DNA of 64,000 nucleotides from positions 62,001 to 126,000 of the forward strand of contig MKVL01000020.1 in assembly GCA_001899205.1 (NCBI GenBank), read 5' to 3'. How positions within the stretch are numbered: the stretch's first letter is position 1; each line of letters begins with the position of its first letter. Of this stretch, positions 26,866 through 35,393 are shown in pieces. This stretch comes from Mesorhizobium sp. 65-26. Its GTDB lineage: Bacteria > Pseudomonadota > Alphaproteobacteria > Rhizobiales > Rhizobiaceae. The notes beneath the pieces are model-generated. The model ran no database searches and had not been told where the DNA came from. It saw nothing but the letters and a program-made list of their open reading frames with translations. The position numbers were made by a program, and so were the translations under genes.

Positions 26866-28487
26866 GCCGGCAGCACCTTGTTCGCCAGAAGGGCGGCCGC
26901 CGCCTTCTTCAGCTCCTTGCGCTGCAGCTTGCCGGTGGCGGTGAGCGGCAGCGCGTCGGTGAATTCGATCCGGTCGGGCAGCTTGTATTTGGAAAGCTGC
27001 GCGCGGCAATGGTCCAGAAGTTCGGCCGCGACCACAGCCGTGCCCGTCGCCGGGACGACATAGGCGATGACCAGCTCTCCGCGCTCGGCGTCGGGCGCGC
27101 CGACGACCGCCGCCTGCGCGACGCCGGCAAAGGTCTTCATCACGTCCTCGATCTCGGCCGGGGAGATGTTGATGCCGGCGCGCTTGATCATGTCGGAATC
27201 ACGCCCGACGAAGACGAACGCGCCCTCGGCGTCGAGGAAGCCCATATCGCCGGTGCGGTAGAAGCCGTCATCGCCGAAGACATCGGGATTGAGCGCGGCG
27301 CTCGCCCCCGAATATCCGGGCGAGACATAGCCGGAGACCTCGGCGAGCCCGGTCTTTCCGGCGGGCAGCAGTTCGCCGGTCTCGGGATCACGGAAGCGGA
27401 ATGCCTGGCCGGGCAGGGGTTCGCCCTGGCAGCCCGCACGCCGCTGGAGCGGCCAGTCATGGCGTGTGACGGCGCAGTTTCCGTAGGTCTCGGTGGCGCC
27501 GTAGATGTTGCACAGCTGCGGGATGCCGAGTTCGCTGGCGGCGGCGAGGAAATCTCTCGGGCTGCCGATGGTCAGGCCGGTGCGGAGCGTACGGGTCCTC
27601 GTTCGGTTGAAGCTTGCATGCCTGAGCATCGCATTGGTGATCGCCGGAAGCGTGTAGATGGCGGTGCAACCGGTGCGCTCGATCATCGACAGTGCCGCGC
27701 CGGCCTCGAACCGGTCCGGCAGCACAAGGCAGCCGCCATGGCTGAACGTCGCGGGCAACGCGTTCGCCGCGCCATAGGACCAGAACAGCGGCGTCGGCAG
27801 GAACACCCTGTCACCCGGCCCCAGGCCCTGGCGCTCGCCGATGTTGAAGCCGTTCTCGACCATGCCGAAATGCTTGAGTCGCACGCCCTTGGGCCGGCTC
27901 GTCGAGCCTGAGGTGTAGAGCACCACGGCATCGTCGGCCGCGCTCGGGCCTTCGCCCGGCGGTGGCGTCGCGACGTCGCCGGCGCCCGCCAGATAGTTCT
28001 CCATGCTGACGAAGCCGTGCTGTGTGCCGGCCGCGAGCACGATGACCGTCCGCAGCTCCGGCATCCGGCCGGCGGCGGCAAGCTGCGCGAGGTCGGCTTC
28101 GAAATCGCGGTCGAGAAAATTCGGCCGGACGAACAGGGCCGTGATCCGCGAATCGGCGACCAGGAATTCGAGTTCCGAGCGTGTCGACCAAGTGCTGAAC
28201 GGCACGGCGACGGCGCCGGTCATGCCGATGCCGAAGAAGATTTCGAGCCATTCAGCGCCGTTGCCGAGAAGCATACCGACGCGATGTTGCCGGCCAATGC
28301 CGTCGCGCCGGAGAGCGGCGGCGACACGGGTTGCCCGGGCGTGCAACTGGGCAAAACTCGCTTGCCCGGTCTCGTCGATCACCGCGAGCGCGTCCGGGCG
28401 CAGGCCGGCCTGTTCCCGCAGCAGGTCTGGCAGCGTCCGGGCCAGCGGGGGCGCGATGCGCTCCGAAGATTCCTGCCCAGCCGTCAC
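26862..28487 (-). CDS. AMP-dependent acyl-CoA synthetase/ligase
   Basis: The 541-residue adenylate-forming enzyme activates an acid as an acyl-AMP and then an acyl-CoA. It has the P-loop 'VVLYTSGSTSRPKGVRL', 'YGATETYGN', the hinge region 'YRTGDMGFLDAEGAFVFVGR' and the C-terminal catalytic Lys in 'LTATGKLQRKELKK'. The start is GTG, preceded by a GAGGG/GAGG-rich stretch. It is the first gene of a minus-strand operon (ligase, cyclase, CoA-transferase, two thiolase-fold proteins, DUF35, probably TetR). A perfect palindrome lies 38-49 bp upstream of the start. The substrate is not determined. Confidence 0.93.
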   Translation of the reverse strand: MTAGQESSERIAPPLARTLPDLLREQAGLRPDALAVIDETGQASFAQLHARATRVAAALRRDGIGRQHRVGMLLGNGAEWLEIFFGIGMTGAVAVPFSTWSTRSELEFLVADSRITALFVRPNFLDRDFEADLAQLAAAGRMPELRTVIVLAAGTQHGFVSMENYLAGAGDVATPPPGEGPSAADDAVVLYTSGSTSRPKGVRLKHFGMVENGFNIGERQGLGPGDRVFLPTPLFWSYGAANALPATFSHGGCLVLPDRFEAGAALSMIERTGCTAIYTLPAITNAMLRHASFNRTRTRTLRTGLTIGSPRDFLAAASELGIPQLCNIYGATETYGNCAVTRHDWPLQRRAGCQGEPLPGQAFRFRDPETGELLPAGKTGLAEVSGYVSPGYSGASAALNPDVFGDDGFYRTGDMGFLDAEGAFVFVGRDSDMIKRAGINISPAEIEDVMKTFAGVAQAAVVGAPDAERGELVIAYVVPATGTAVVAAELLDHCRAQLSKYKLPDRIEFTDALPLTATGKLQRKELKKAAAALLANKVLPA

Positions 28488-28524
28488 CCTCGAACCCTCG
28501 CTGAAACCTGTAAGTGTGAATACA

Positions 28525-28536
28525 TACTGATCAGTA
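28525..28536. promoter_or_regulatory. Perfect palindrome, candidate operator of the acyl-CoA ligase operon
   Basis: TACTGATCAGTA is a perfect 12-bp palindrome upstream of the GTG start at 28487. The same core with one more base pair on each side occurs at 62454-62467 in front of the third ABC transporter. Such symmetric sites are typical of TetR-family operators, and a TetR gene ends this operon. Binding is inferred. Confidence 0.55.
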
Positions 28537-28592
28537 CTATCACGTTTTATCGGGTATGCAAGACGGGTTTCAAATCCTCCCGCGATGGTTTC

Positions 28593-29522
28593 CTACACGC
28601 GCCGCACGCCGGGCCAGCGGCCCGTTTCGACGAGTTCATCGACGGTCTCGATCATCGCGGCGGTGATGGCTTCCACCGGCTCGGATGCCGGCGGCGCCGA
28701 GTTCTGGCACAGCACGATCGTGCGCTGGATCTTCGGCTCGACCACGTCGCGGATGCACAGCGCGCCGATGTCCGTCCCTATGGCCGCTGAGCGCGGCAGG
28801 ATCGTCGCGGCAAGCCCGCGCTCGGCGGATGCGCGCAGGCTGGGCAGCGAATCGATTTCGGCGACGATGCGTGGCTTCAGCCCGTGGCGCGAGAAGGCGG
28901 CATCGACCAGTGCGCGCAGGCCGTTGGAGTGGCTCGGCAGCACCAGCGGCACATCGGCCATCGCCGACACCGACACCGTTTCACGGTCTGCGCCGGCGGG
29001 AGCCAGGGCCGGCTGGCAGACGAGGCATAGGCGTTCCAGCAGCAGCGGCTTGCGAGTCAGGCCCTCGCTGCCATGCGTGCCGTAGAGCAGCGCCATGTCG
29101 AGCCGGTTGTTGAGGATGAGCTCGCCCAGCAGGCCGCTGAGGTTCTCCGATATCTGCAGCAGAATCTGCGGAAAGCGCTCCCGCACCGACTGCAGCAGCG
29201 GAATGGTCATGATCGAGGCGCAACTGACCGGCAACCCGACCGACACGTGGCCGGAAATGTAGTCGCCGGCCGACTTCACGTCGGACTCCATCTGCTTCAA
29301 CTGGCGCAGCATCGTCTGGGCGTTGCGGTAGAGCGCGCGCCCCGCCGGCGTCACCGTGATGCCCTGGCGGCTGCGCAGCACGAGCTGCTTGCCATAGGTG
29401 GCCTCGAGGCCGGCGAGCTGCTGGCTGAGCGCCGGCTGCGCCACGTGCATCCTCTCGGCCGCCCTGGTCAGGCTGCCGCAGTCGACGATGGCGATGAAGT
29501 TCGCCAGGCGACGGGTTTCCAT
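28593..29522 (-). CDS. LysR-family regulator, Nac/CbbR-like
   Basis: The 309-residue protein has the HTH 'RLANFIAIVDCGSLTRAAER' and 'AQPALSQQLAGLEATYG' at its N-terminus and an effector domain beginning near 'GHVSVGLPVSCASI'. Start 29522 has GGAGGAG upstream and places the HTH at residue 4. It is transcribed divergently from the HyuA-type gene at 29783, the standard arrangement for a LysR activator and its target. By eye it is clearly related to the LysR at 43737-44735 ('VSVGLP', 'LSG...LNNR.D.A', 'DSLP.LR'). The effector is unknown. Confidence 0.93.
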   Translation of the reverse strand: METRRLANFIAIVDCGSLTRAAERMHVAQPALSQQLAGLEATYGKQLVLRSRQGITVTPAGRALYRNAQTMLRQLKQMESDVKSAGDYISGHVSVGLPVSCASIMTIPLLQSVRERFPQILLQISENLSGLLGELILNNRLDMALLYGTHGSEGLTRKPLLLERLCLVCQPALAPAGADRETVSVSAMADVPLVLPSHSNGLRALVDAAFSRHGLKPRIVAEIDSLPSLRASAERGLAATILPRSAAIGTDIGALCIRDVVEPKIQRTIVLCQNSAPPASEPVEAITAAMIETVDELVETGRWPGVRRV

Positions 29523-29578
29523 CTGTCGTTCTCCTCCGCTTTGCCCATAAGCAATCTGAATATGAACATCGACAATGA

Positions 29579-29592
29579 CTATTATCCATAAG
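29579..29592. promoter_or_regulatory. Candidate LysR site, CTATTATCCATAAG
   Basis: An A/T-rich imperfect dyad lies in the 260-bp divergent region between the LysR start (29522) and the HyuA-type start (29783). It resembles stretches at 42432-42445 and 44796-44808, the other promoter regions next to Nac-like LysR control. The assignment is by visual comparison only. Confidence 0.3.
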
Positions 29593-29782
29593 TTTTTATT
29601 ACGGGCTAGAAAGCTCCAGTCGTTCGAGCGGCAGCAGGAGGATCGGCCAGGCCGCCTCCGGGCCGCAGTCCGGCGAGGGAGGAAATTCGCGGTCGGCCGC
29701 AGGCCGGTACGCCACCGTTGATGTCGTCGCGCGCCGGGAGACGCCGTGTCGGCATGCTCGGCCATCTTGGGAGGAATCAGGA

Positions 29783-31885
29783 ATGAGCTACTATGCCTCG
29801 TCCGACATCGGAGGCACGTTCACCGACACCGCCGTCCTCGACCCGCGCGGCCGCTTGCGTCGCTACAAGGCGAGCACGGTTCCCGACAATCCGGTCAAGG
29901 GCATTCTCGCGACGCTGGCGTTTGCCGCCGCCGACGATGGTGTCGAACTGCGCGAGCTGCTGTCGCAAATCGCCATCTTCTCCCACGGCACCACCATCGC
30001 CACCAATGCCGCGTTGACGCGCAAGGGCGCGCGCATCGGGCTGCTGCAGACGGCGGGCTTCGGCGACACCGTCTTCATCAATCGCGGGTACAAGGCCACC
30101 GGCCTCGACGAAGCCACCAGCAAGAACTTCCGCCTGCTCACCAAGCCGGTGCCCTTCGTCGACCGCAAGCTGGTGCGCGAGATTAACGAGCGCGTCGACT
30201 ACAAGGGGCGCGTGCTCGTCCCGCTCGACGAGGCGCAGGCCCGCGCCGTCGTGCGCGAATTGCTGGCCGAGAAGGTCGACGCAATCGCCGTGTCGCTGCT
30301 CTGGGCCTTCAAGGTCCCCGATCACGAGCGCCGGCTGCGCGACATCATCCAGGAAGAGGCGCCCGGCGTCTTCGTCACCATCTCCAGCGACCTGCTGCCG
30401 CGCCTTGGCGAGCTGGCGCGCACGCAGACGGCGGTCATGAACGCGTTCCTCGGGCCGAAGGTGAAGGGCGCGATGCGCTCCCTGGTCGACAGCCTGCACG
30501 CGGAAGGCCTGCCGCGCGAGCCGCTGCTGATGCGTTCCAATGGCGGTCTCTCGGCGGCCGGAAGCGCCGCCGACGAGGCGGTCGGCATCCTGCTGTCAGG
30601 ACCCGTGGGCGGCGTCGTCGGCGCGCGCCTGGTCGGCGAGCAGATCGGCTCCTCCAACGTGATCTCGACCGACATGGGCGGCACCAGCTTCGATGTCGGC
30701 CTCATCATCGACGGCCGTCCGATGATCCAGCGCGAGACCTTCATCGAGCGCCAGGTGGTCGCCGTGCCTTCGGTCGCGATCGATACCATCGGCGCCGGCG
30801 GCGGCAGCATCGCCACGGTGCAGAACGGCAGGCTTCGCGTCGGGCCGGAAAGCGCCGGCGCGGTGCCTGGCCCTGCCTGCTACGGGGCCGGGGGCACCGA
30901 GCCGACGGTGACTGATGCCGACGTCGTGCTCGGCCTCGTCAATCCGGACAATTTCCTCGGCGGCCGCATCAAGCTCGATGCCGGTCTGGCGCGCAAGGCG
31001 ATCGAGGAGAAGGTCGCCAAGCCGCTCGGCCTCAGCATCGAGGATGCCGCCGAAGGCATCAAGCGCATCGTCGACAGCCAGATGTCCGACCTGGTACGCC
31101 AGGCCACCGTCTACCGTGGATACGACCCTCGTGACTTCATCCTGGTCGCCTATGGCGGGGCGGGTCCCGTCCACGCCAGCTCCTATGGCGCAGATCTCGG
31201 CGTCGACAAGATCGTCGTACCGCGCACGGCGTCGATCCTTTCGGCGCATGGCATCCTGCTGTCCGATCTCGTGGTCACCCGAGAGCAGGCGAGCTCGCTG
31301 ATCTGCCCTGCCGGAACGGATGCGTTCTCGGACCACATCAAGGCCGAGGAGCTGAACAGGGTGTTCGGCGACCTCCAGGAATCGGCGCGCCAGGCCCTCA
31401 ATGCCCAGGGCGTGGATATCACCGCCGTCGAATACGAGCGTTATGTTGACGTGCGCTTCCGCCCGCAGATCTTCGACATGTCGGTGGACGTATCCAAGTT
31501 CCCGTTCGCCAAGCCCGACGTCGATGCGCTGATCGAGCATTTCATCAAGTCCTACGAGGCGCGCTTCGGCACCGGCTCGGCCTTCCGCGCCGCCGGCATC
31601 GAGATCAGCGCCTTCCGCATCGTGGCCCGCGCCAGGCTGCACCGGGCGGATGGTTCGGGAACCGCAGCCGCGAGCGGTGCGCCCGCCAAGACCACGACGC
31701 GTCGCATCTATTCCGGCGGCGCCTGGCGCGAGGCGGCGATCCATGACGAGAGCGCGATCCGTCCGGGCTTCGCCTTTGACGGACCCGCCATTGTCGAATT
31801 CGACGACACGACGCTCGTCGTCGGCGCCGGCCAGCGTGCCGAGGTCGACAAGTTCCTGAACGTGACCCTGACCGCCCGGGCTTGA
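29783..31885 (+). CDS. Hydantoinase/oxoprolinase family protein, subunit A (HyuA-like)
   Basis: The 700-residue protein has the ATP-binding 'SSDIGGTFTDTAVLD' near the N-terminus and 'STDMGGTSFDVGLI' in the second half (ASKHA fold), plus 'MRSNGGLSAAG' and 'LLSGPVGGVVGARL'. The family includes N-methylhydantoinase A, 5-oxoprolinase and the beta-type subunits of acetone and acetophenone carboxylases, which use ATP to activate a carbonyl group. It lies 16 bp before the B subunit. The association with CoA enzymes and a zinc-ribbon-bearing B subunit favours a ketone-carboxylase-like or lactam/hydantoin role, but the substrate is open. It starts after GGGAGGAA. Confidence 0.92.
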   Translation: MSYYASSDIGGTFTDTAVLDPRGRLRRYKASTVPDNPVKGILATLAFAAADDGVELRELLSQIAIFSHGTTIATNAALTRKGARIGLLQTAGFGDTVFINRGYKATGLDEATSKNFRLLTKPVPFVDRKLVREINERVDYKGRVLVPLDEAQARAVVRELLAEKVDAIAVSLLWAFKVPDHERRLRDIIQEEAPGVFVTISSDLLPRLGELARTQTAVMNAFLGPKVKGAMRSLVDSLHAEGLPREPLLMRSNGGLSAAGSAADEAVGILLSGPVGGVVGARLVGEQIGSSNVISTDMGGTSFDVGLIIDGRPMIQRETFIERQVVAVPSVAIDTIGAGGGSIATVQNGRLRVGPESAGAVPGPACYGAGGTEPTVTDADVVLGLVNPDNFLGGRIKLDAGLARKAIEEKVAKPLGLSIEDAAEGIKRIVDSQMSDLVRQATVYRGYDPRDFILVAYGGAGPVHASSYGADLGVDKIVVPRTASILSAHGILLSDLVVTREQASSLICPAGTDAFSDHIKAEELNRVFGDLQESARQALNAQGVDITAVEYERYVDVRFRPQIFDMSVDVSKFPFAKPDVDALIEHFIKSYEARFGTGSAFRAAGIEISAFRIVARARLHRADGSGTAAASGAPAKTTTRRIYSGGAWREAAIHDESAIRPGFAFDGPAIVEFDDTTLVVGAGQRAEVDKFLNVTLTARA

Positions 31886-31901
31886 GGAGGAGGACAGCAC
31901 C

Positions 31902-34118
31902 ATGAACGCCCCGATCGACACCAGCACGATCCCGCTCAGCCTGCGCGCCGCCGGTCCGCGTCCGTCACCGCGCGGAAAGGAACTGGACCCGATCACCTAC
32001 GAGGTGATCCGCCACCGGCTGTGGTCCATCAACCAGGAAGGATCCACCACCATCATGCACGCCTCCGGCTCGCCGGTGGTGCACGCCACGGACTACAATT
32101 TCGGCATCTACATGCCGAATGGCGATATCGCCGTGTCGGGAACCTTCTACATGATCCCGCTCTGCACGATGACGATGATGATCCAGCTCATCAACGAGAA
32201 GTTCGCCGGCAACATCGCCGAGGGCGACGTCTTCGTCACCAACGACCCCTTCATCGCCAGTGTCCACCAGAACGACGTCCAGCTCGTCGCGCCCTATTTC
32301 CACGATGGCCGCATCGTCGCCTGGACCGGCTGCATGGCGCATCTGCTCGATGTCGGCGGCAAGGAGCCCGGAAGCTGGGTGCCGGACGCGCGCTCCTGCT
32401 TCGAGGAAGGCCTGCGCATCCCGATCCTGAAGATCGCGCGCGCCGGCGAGCTCGACAGCGGCATCTGGGACATGATCCTCGGCAGCTCGCGCATCCCGCT
32501 CTTCGTCGGCAACGACTTCAGCGCCCTGCTCGCATCGCATAGGGTCTCGCATGAAAGGCTGCGCGAATTGTGCGGCCGCTACGGCCCGGACGCCGTCCAC
32601 GACACCATGCTGCAGAACATCGCCAGCACCGAGGACGAGATGCGCGCCCAGCTCAGCCGCCTGCCGGACGGCGAGTTCAGCCACGCCATGTACTACGACC
32701 ATGACGGCCACACGAACAAGGTCTTCCGCGTCGCCTGCACCATGAGCAAGCGCGGCGACCAACTGACCTTCGACCTGCGCGACGCGCATCCGCAGATCGA
32801 GGGCATGGGCAATGCCTCGAAGGCGGGCACGCTCGGCGCCATCGCCACGGCGCTGCTCGGCACATTCGGCCAGGAACTCGACTGGAACGCCGGCCTGCTT
32901 GGGCCCATTTCCGTGCTGCTGGCCGACCGCACCATCATCAGCGCCGAGCCGCCATCGCCGATCAGCGGCGGGTCGGTGACGGCGAACTGGATCGCATCAG
33001 CCGCCGCCACCGCATGCGTCGCCAAGATGATGGCCTTCTCGCCCGAATTCGCCGACTATGTCTGCGGTCCGGCCGACGGGTCCTGGCTGCTCGCTCAGTT
33101 CGGCGGCCTGAACCAGGCGGGCGAGCCCTTCGCCATCATGTACATGGATTCCCTCGGTTGGGGCGGCCCGGCCTTCCGCTCGCGCGACGGCGTCGCCTCC
33201 GGCGGCTCGCTGATCGTGCCGGCCGGCGGTTTCAACGATGTCGAGCTGCATGAGAAGACCTCGCCCATGCTCTATCTCTGGCGGCGCGAACTCGTGGATT
33301 CGGCTGGTGCCGGCCAGTATCGCGGCGGCAACGGCATCGAATACAGCCTGGCCATGTATGACAGCGAGGTGCTGTTCGGCACGCTTGCCAGCCATGGCGT
33401 GGCGCTGCCCGACCAGATCGGCGTGCTCGGCGGCTATCCCGGCTCGGTCTGCAAATACGAACTGGTGCGCAAGAGCGACTGGCAGTCCCACCTCGCCAGC
33501 CATGGCCGGGTCGGCAAGCATGCCGATCTCGCCGGCGAACGGAAAGCGCTGGAGGCCAAGACCTCCATGCAGTTCTTCCCCGGCGACGTCGTCAACATGA
33601 TCGTGCAGAACGGGGGCGGCTATGGCGACCCGATCCTGCGTGAGCCGGCACGGGTCGCCGAGGATGTCCGCAACGGCGCGGTCAGCCTGGAAACGGCACG
33701 CGGCATCTATGGCGTGGTGGTCGACGCGGCCGGCAATGTCGACGAGACGGCGACCAAGGCCCGCCGCGCGGCGATCCGCGCCGGCAGGCTTGCCGACGCC
33801 AGGATGCCATCGCCGGCAAAGGGCAAGTCGACAGCCGCCGACAGCCTGCAGTGGGGGCCGGCGCTCAAGGTGGGCTCGTCGGCCTCGGGATTGACGCTGA
33901 GCTGCGGCGCCTGCGATGCCCAGCTCGGCGAAACCGATGGCAACTGGCGCGACGCCGCGGCCCGCCGCAATCCCAAGCCGGAGGAACTCGGCCCGCACCT
34001 GCGGCTGGATGAGCGTTTCGTCTTCGAGCAGCTCGTCTGTCCGCACTGCGCCACCTCGCTGTGGGTGGATACGCGCAGGAAGGAAGATGCCGGCGTCATC
34101 GACTTCCGGCTGAACTGA
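31902..34118 (+). CDS. Hydantoinase/oxoprolinase family protein, subunit B, with C-terminal zinc-ribbon-like extension
   Basis: The 738-residue protein is longer than plain HyuB proteins (about 550-600). Residues ~25-600 match HyuB: 'DPITYEVIRHRLWSINQEG', 'FVTNDPFIASVHQNDV' and 'GAGQYRGGNGIEYSLAMYD'. The last ~75 residues form an extra module with two cysteine pairs, 'CGACD' near residue 668 and 'CPHC' near residue 710, reminiscent of the small zinc-containing gamma-type subunit of acetone-carboxylase-like enzymes. This suggests a fused multi-subunit ketone carboxylase or related enzyme (inference). It is followed by a CoA-transferase, consistent with activation of a newly made keto acid. Confidence 0.9.
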   Translation: MNAPIDTSTIPLSLRAAGPRPSPRGKELDPITYEVIRHRLWSINQEGSTTIMHASGSPVVHATDYNFGIYMPNGDIAVSGTFYMIPLCTMTMMIQLINEKFAGNIAEGDVFVTNDPFIASVHQNDVQLVAPYFHDGRIVAWTGCMAHLLDVGGKEPGSWVPDARSCFEEGLRIPILKIARAGELDSGIWDMILGSSRIPLFVGNDFSALLASHRVSHERLRELCGRYGPDAVHDTMLQNIASTEDEMRAQLSRLPDGEFSHAMYYDHDGHTNKVFRVACTMSKRGDQLTFDLRDAHPQIEGMGNASKAGTLGAIATALLGTFGQELDWNAGLLGPISVLLADRTIISAEPPSPISGGSVTANWIASAAATACVAKMMAFSPEFADYVCGPADGSWLLAQFGGLNQAGEPFAIMYMDSLGWGGPAFRSRDGVASGGSLIVPAGGFNDVELHEKTSPMLYLWRRELVDSAGAGQYRGGNGIEYSLAMYDSEVLFGTLASHGVALPDQIGVLGGYPGSVCKYELVRKSDWQSHLASHGRVGKHADLAGERKALEAKTSMQFFPGDVVNMIVQNGGGYGDPILREPARVAEDVRNGAVSLETARGIYGVVVDAAGNVDETATKARRAAIRAGRLADARMPSPAKGKSTAADSLQWGPALKVGSSASGLTLSCGACDAQLGETDGNWRDAAARRNPKPEELGPHLRLDERFVFEQLVCPHCATSLWVDTRRKEDAGVIDFRLN

Positions 34119-34120
34119 TC

Positions 34121-34139
34121 CCGCATCCGGGCGATGCGG
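34121..34139. repeat. Hairpin-forming palindrome, REP-like copy 2
   Basis: CCGCATC and GATGCGG form a 7-bp stem around a CGGGC loop, starting 2 bp after the HyuB stop. It matches the hairpin at 19144-19163 except for one inserted base. An ATG at 34134 sits inside the stem, which argues against its use as the start of the next gene. Confidence 0.5.
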
Positions 34140-34184
34140 TTCGAGCCGCATCGCCCTCCCGAAGTCCCGAGCCAGTTTCCGAAA

Positions 34185-35393
34185 ATGACATCAGGCATAC
34201 TTGAAGGCGTGCGGGTGCTCGACCTGACGCAGAATGTGGCGGGTCCGTTCTGCACCCAGATCCTCGCCGACCTCGGTGCCACGGTCATCAAGATCGAGCG
34301 TCCCGACGGCGGCGACGATACCCGCGCGTGGATGCCGCCGGAGATCGGCGGCGAATCGGCGACCTTCCTGGCGCTCAACCGGGGCAAGCGCAGCATCGCC
34401 CTCGACCTTTCGAGCGCGCCGGGCAAGCGGGCGGTGGCGCGTCTTGCCCGCACTGTCGACGTGGTGGTGCATTCGCTGCGTCCCGCCAGCGCCGAGCGCA
34501 TGGGGCTTGGCCATGGCGCGCTCTCGGCCGGCAATCCCGGCCTCGTCTATTGCGCGATCAGCGCCTTCGGCGCGACCGGTCCGCTGAGCGAGCTTCCCGG
34601 CTACGACCCGTTGATACAGGCCTTCTCAGGCATCATGAGCGTGACCGGCAACGAGGGCGACGACCCGGTCCGGGTCAGCGTGTCGCTGGTCGACATGGGC
34701 ACCGGCATGTGGGCGGCGATCGGCATACTCGCGGCGCTGCTGAAGCGCGCCGGCACCGGCGCTGGTACCGTGGTGGAGGCGAGCCTCCTCGACACCAGCC
34801 TGTCGTGGATGACGGTCTTCGTCGCCGGCTTCCTGGCGTCGGGAAAGCTCCCGCGCAAGCTCGGTTCGGCGATGGCCATGGCGGCGCCGTACCAGCTTTT
34901 CCGCACCGCCGACGGACGCATCTTCATCGGTGCCGGCAACGACCGGCTGTTCGCCCGCGTCTGCGAAGCCATCGGCCGGCCGGAGCTCGCCGTCGACGCC
35001 CGCTTCCTCACCAACAGGAATCGCGTCGAGCGACGTTCCGAGTTGCAGGCCGAGATCGAGGCCGCCACCGGCCAGCGGCCGACATTGGAGCTGGTCGCGG
35101 CGCTGCGCGCGGTCGGCGCTCCCTGCAGCGAGCTCAACGATGTCGCGTCCGTGCTTGGGCACGAGCAGGTCGAGGCATCCGGCATGGTCGTGCCGCTGCC
35201 CACCCAGTCGGCGCCGCGCCACAAGGTGGTCGCGACGCCTCTGCGGCTCGACGGCAAGCGGGTGGTGTCGCGCAGGCCTCCGCCTGTGCTGGGGGAGGCC
35301 ACGCGCGAGATGCTCGCCGACGGGCTGGACGACGAGGACGACCCGGCGCCGGGCTGGGCCGCCGGGGAACAACGGCGCACGGGGGCCGAATGA
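34185..35393 (+). CDS. Class III CoA-transferase (CaiB/BaiF family)
   Basis: The enzyme has 402 residues from the ATG at 34185, which puts 'LEGVRVLDLTQNVAGPFCT' at the family's usual position; an in-frame ATG at 34134 would add 17 residues but lies in a hairpin. 'DLGATVIKIERPDGGDD' binds CoA, and the likely catalytic Asp is in 'SLVDMGTGMWAAIGI'. It would transfer CoA to a carboxylic acid, possibly the product of the HyuAB-type enzyme upstream (inference). The stop overlaps the acyl-CoA dehydrogenase start. Its C-terminus is acidic. Confidence 0.9.
   Translation: MTSGILEGVRVLDLTQNVAGPFCTQILADLGATVIKIERPDGGDDTRAWMPPEIGGESATFLALNRGKRSIALDLSSAPGKRAVARLARTVDVVVHSLRPASAERMGLGHGALSAGNPGLVYCAISAFGATGPLSELPGYDPLIQAFSGIMSVTGNEGDDPVRVSVSLVDMGTGMWAAIGILAALLKRAGTGAGTVVEASLLDTSLSWMTVFVAGFLASGKLPRKLGSAMAMAAPYQLFRTADGRIFIGAGNDRLFARVCEAIGRPELAVDARFLTNRNRVERRSELQAEIEAATGQRPTLELVAALRAVGAPCSELNDVASVLGHEQVEASGMVVPLPTQSAPRHKVVATPLRLDGKRVVSRRPPPVLGEATREMLADGLDDEDDPAPGWAAGEQRRTGAE

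Noticed and set aside
34134-34184. Extended N-terminus for the CoA-transferase from ATG 34134
   Set aside because: The ATG lies inside a hairpin stem, has no clear ribosome-binding site and adds 17 residues not expected for the family.
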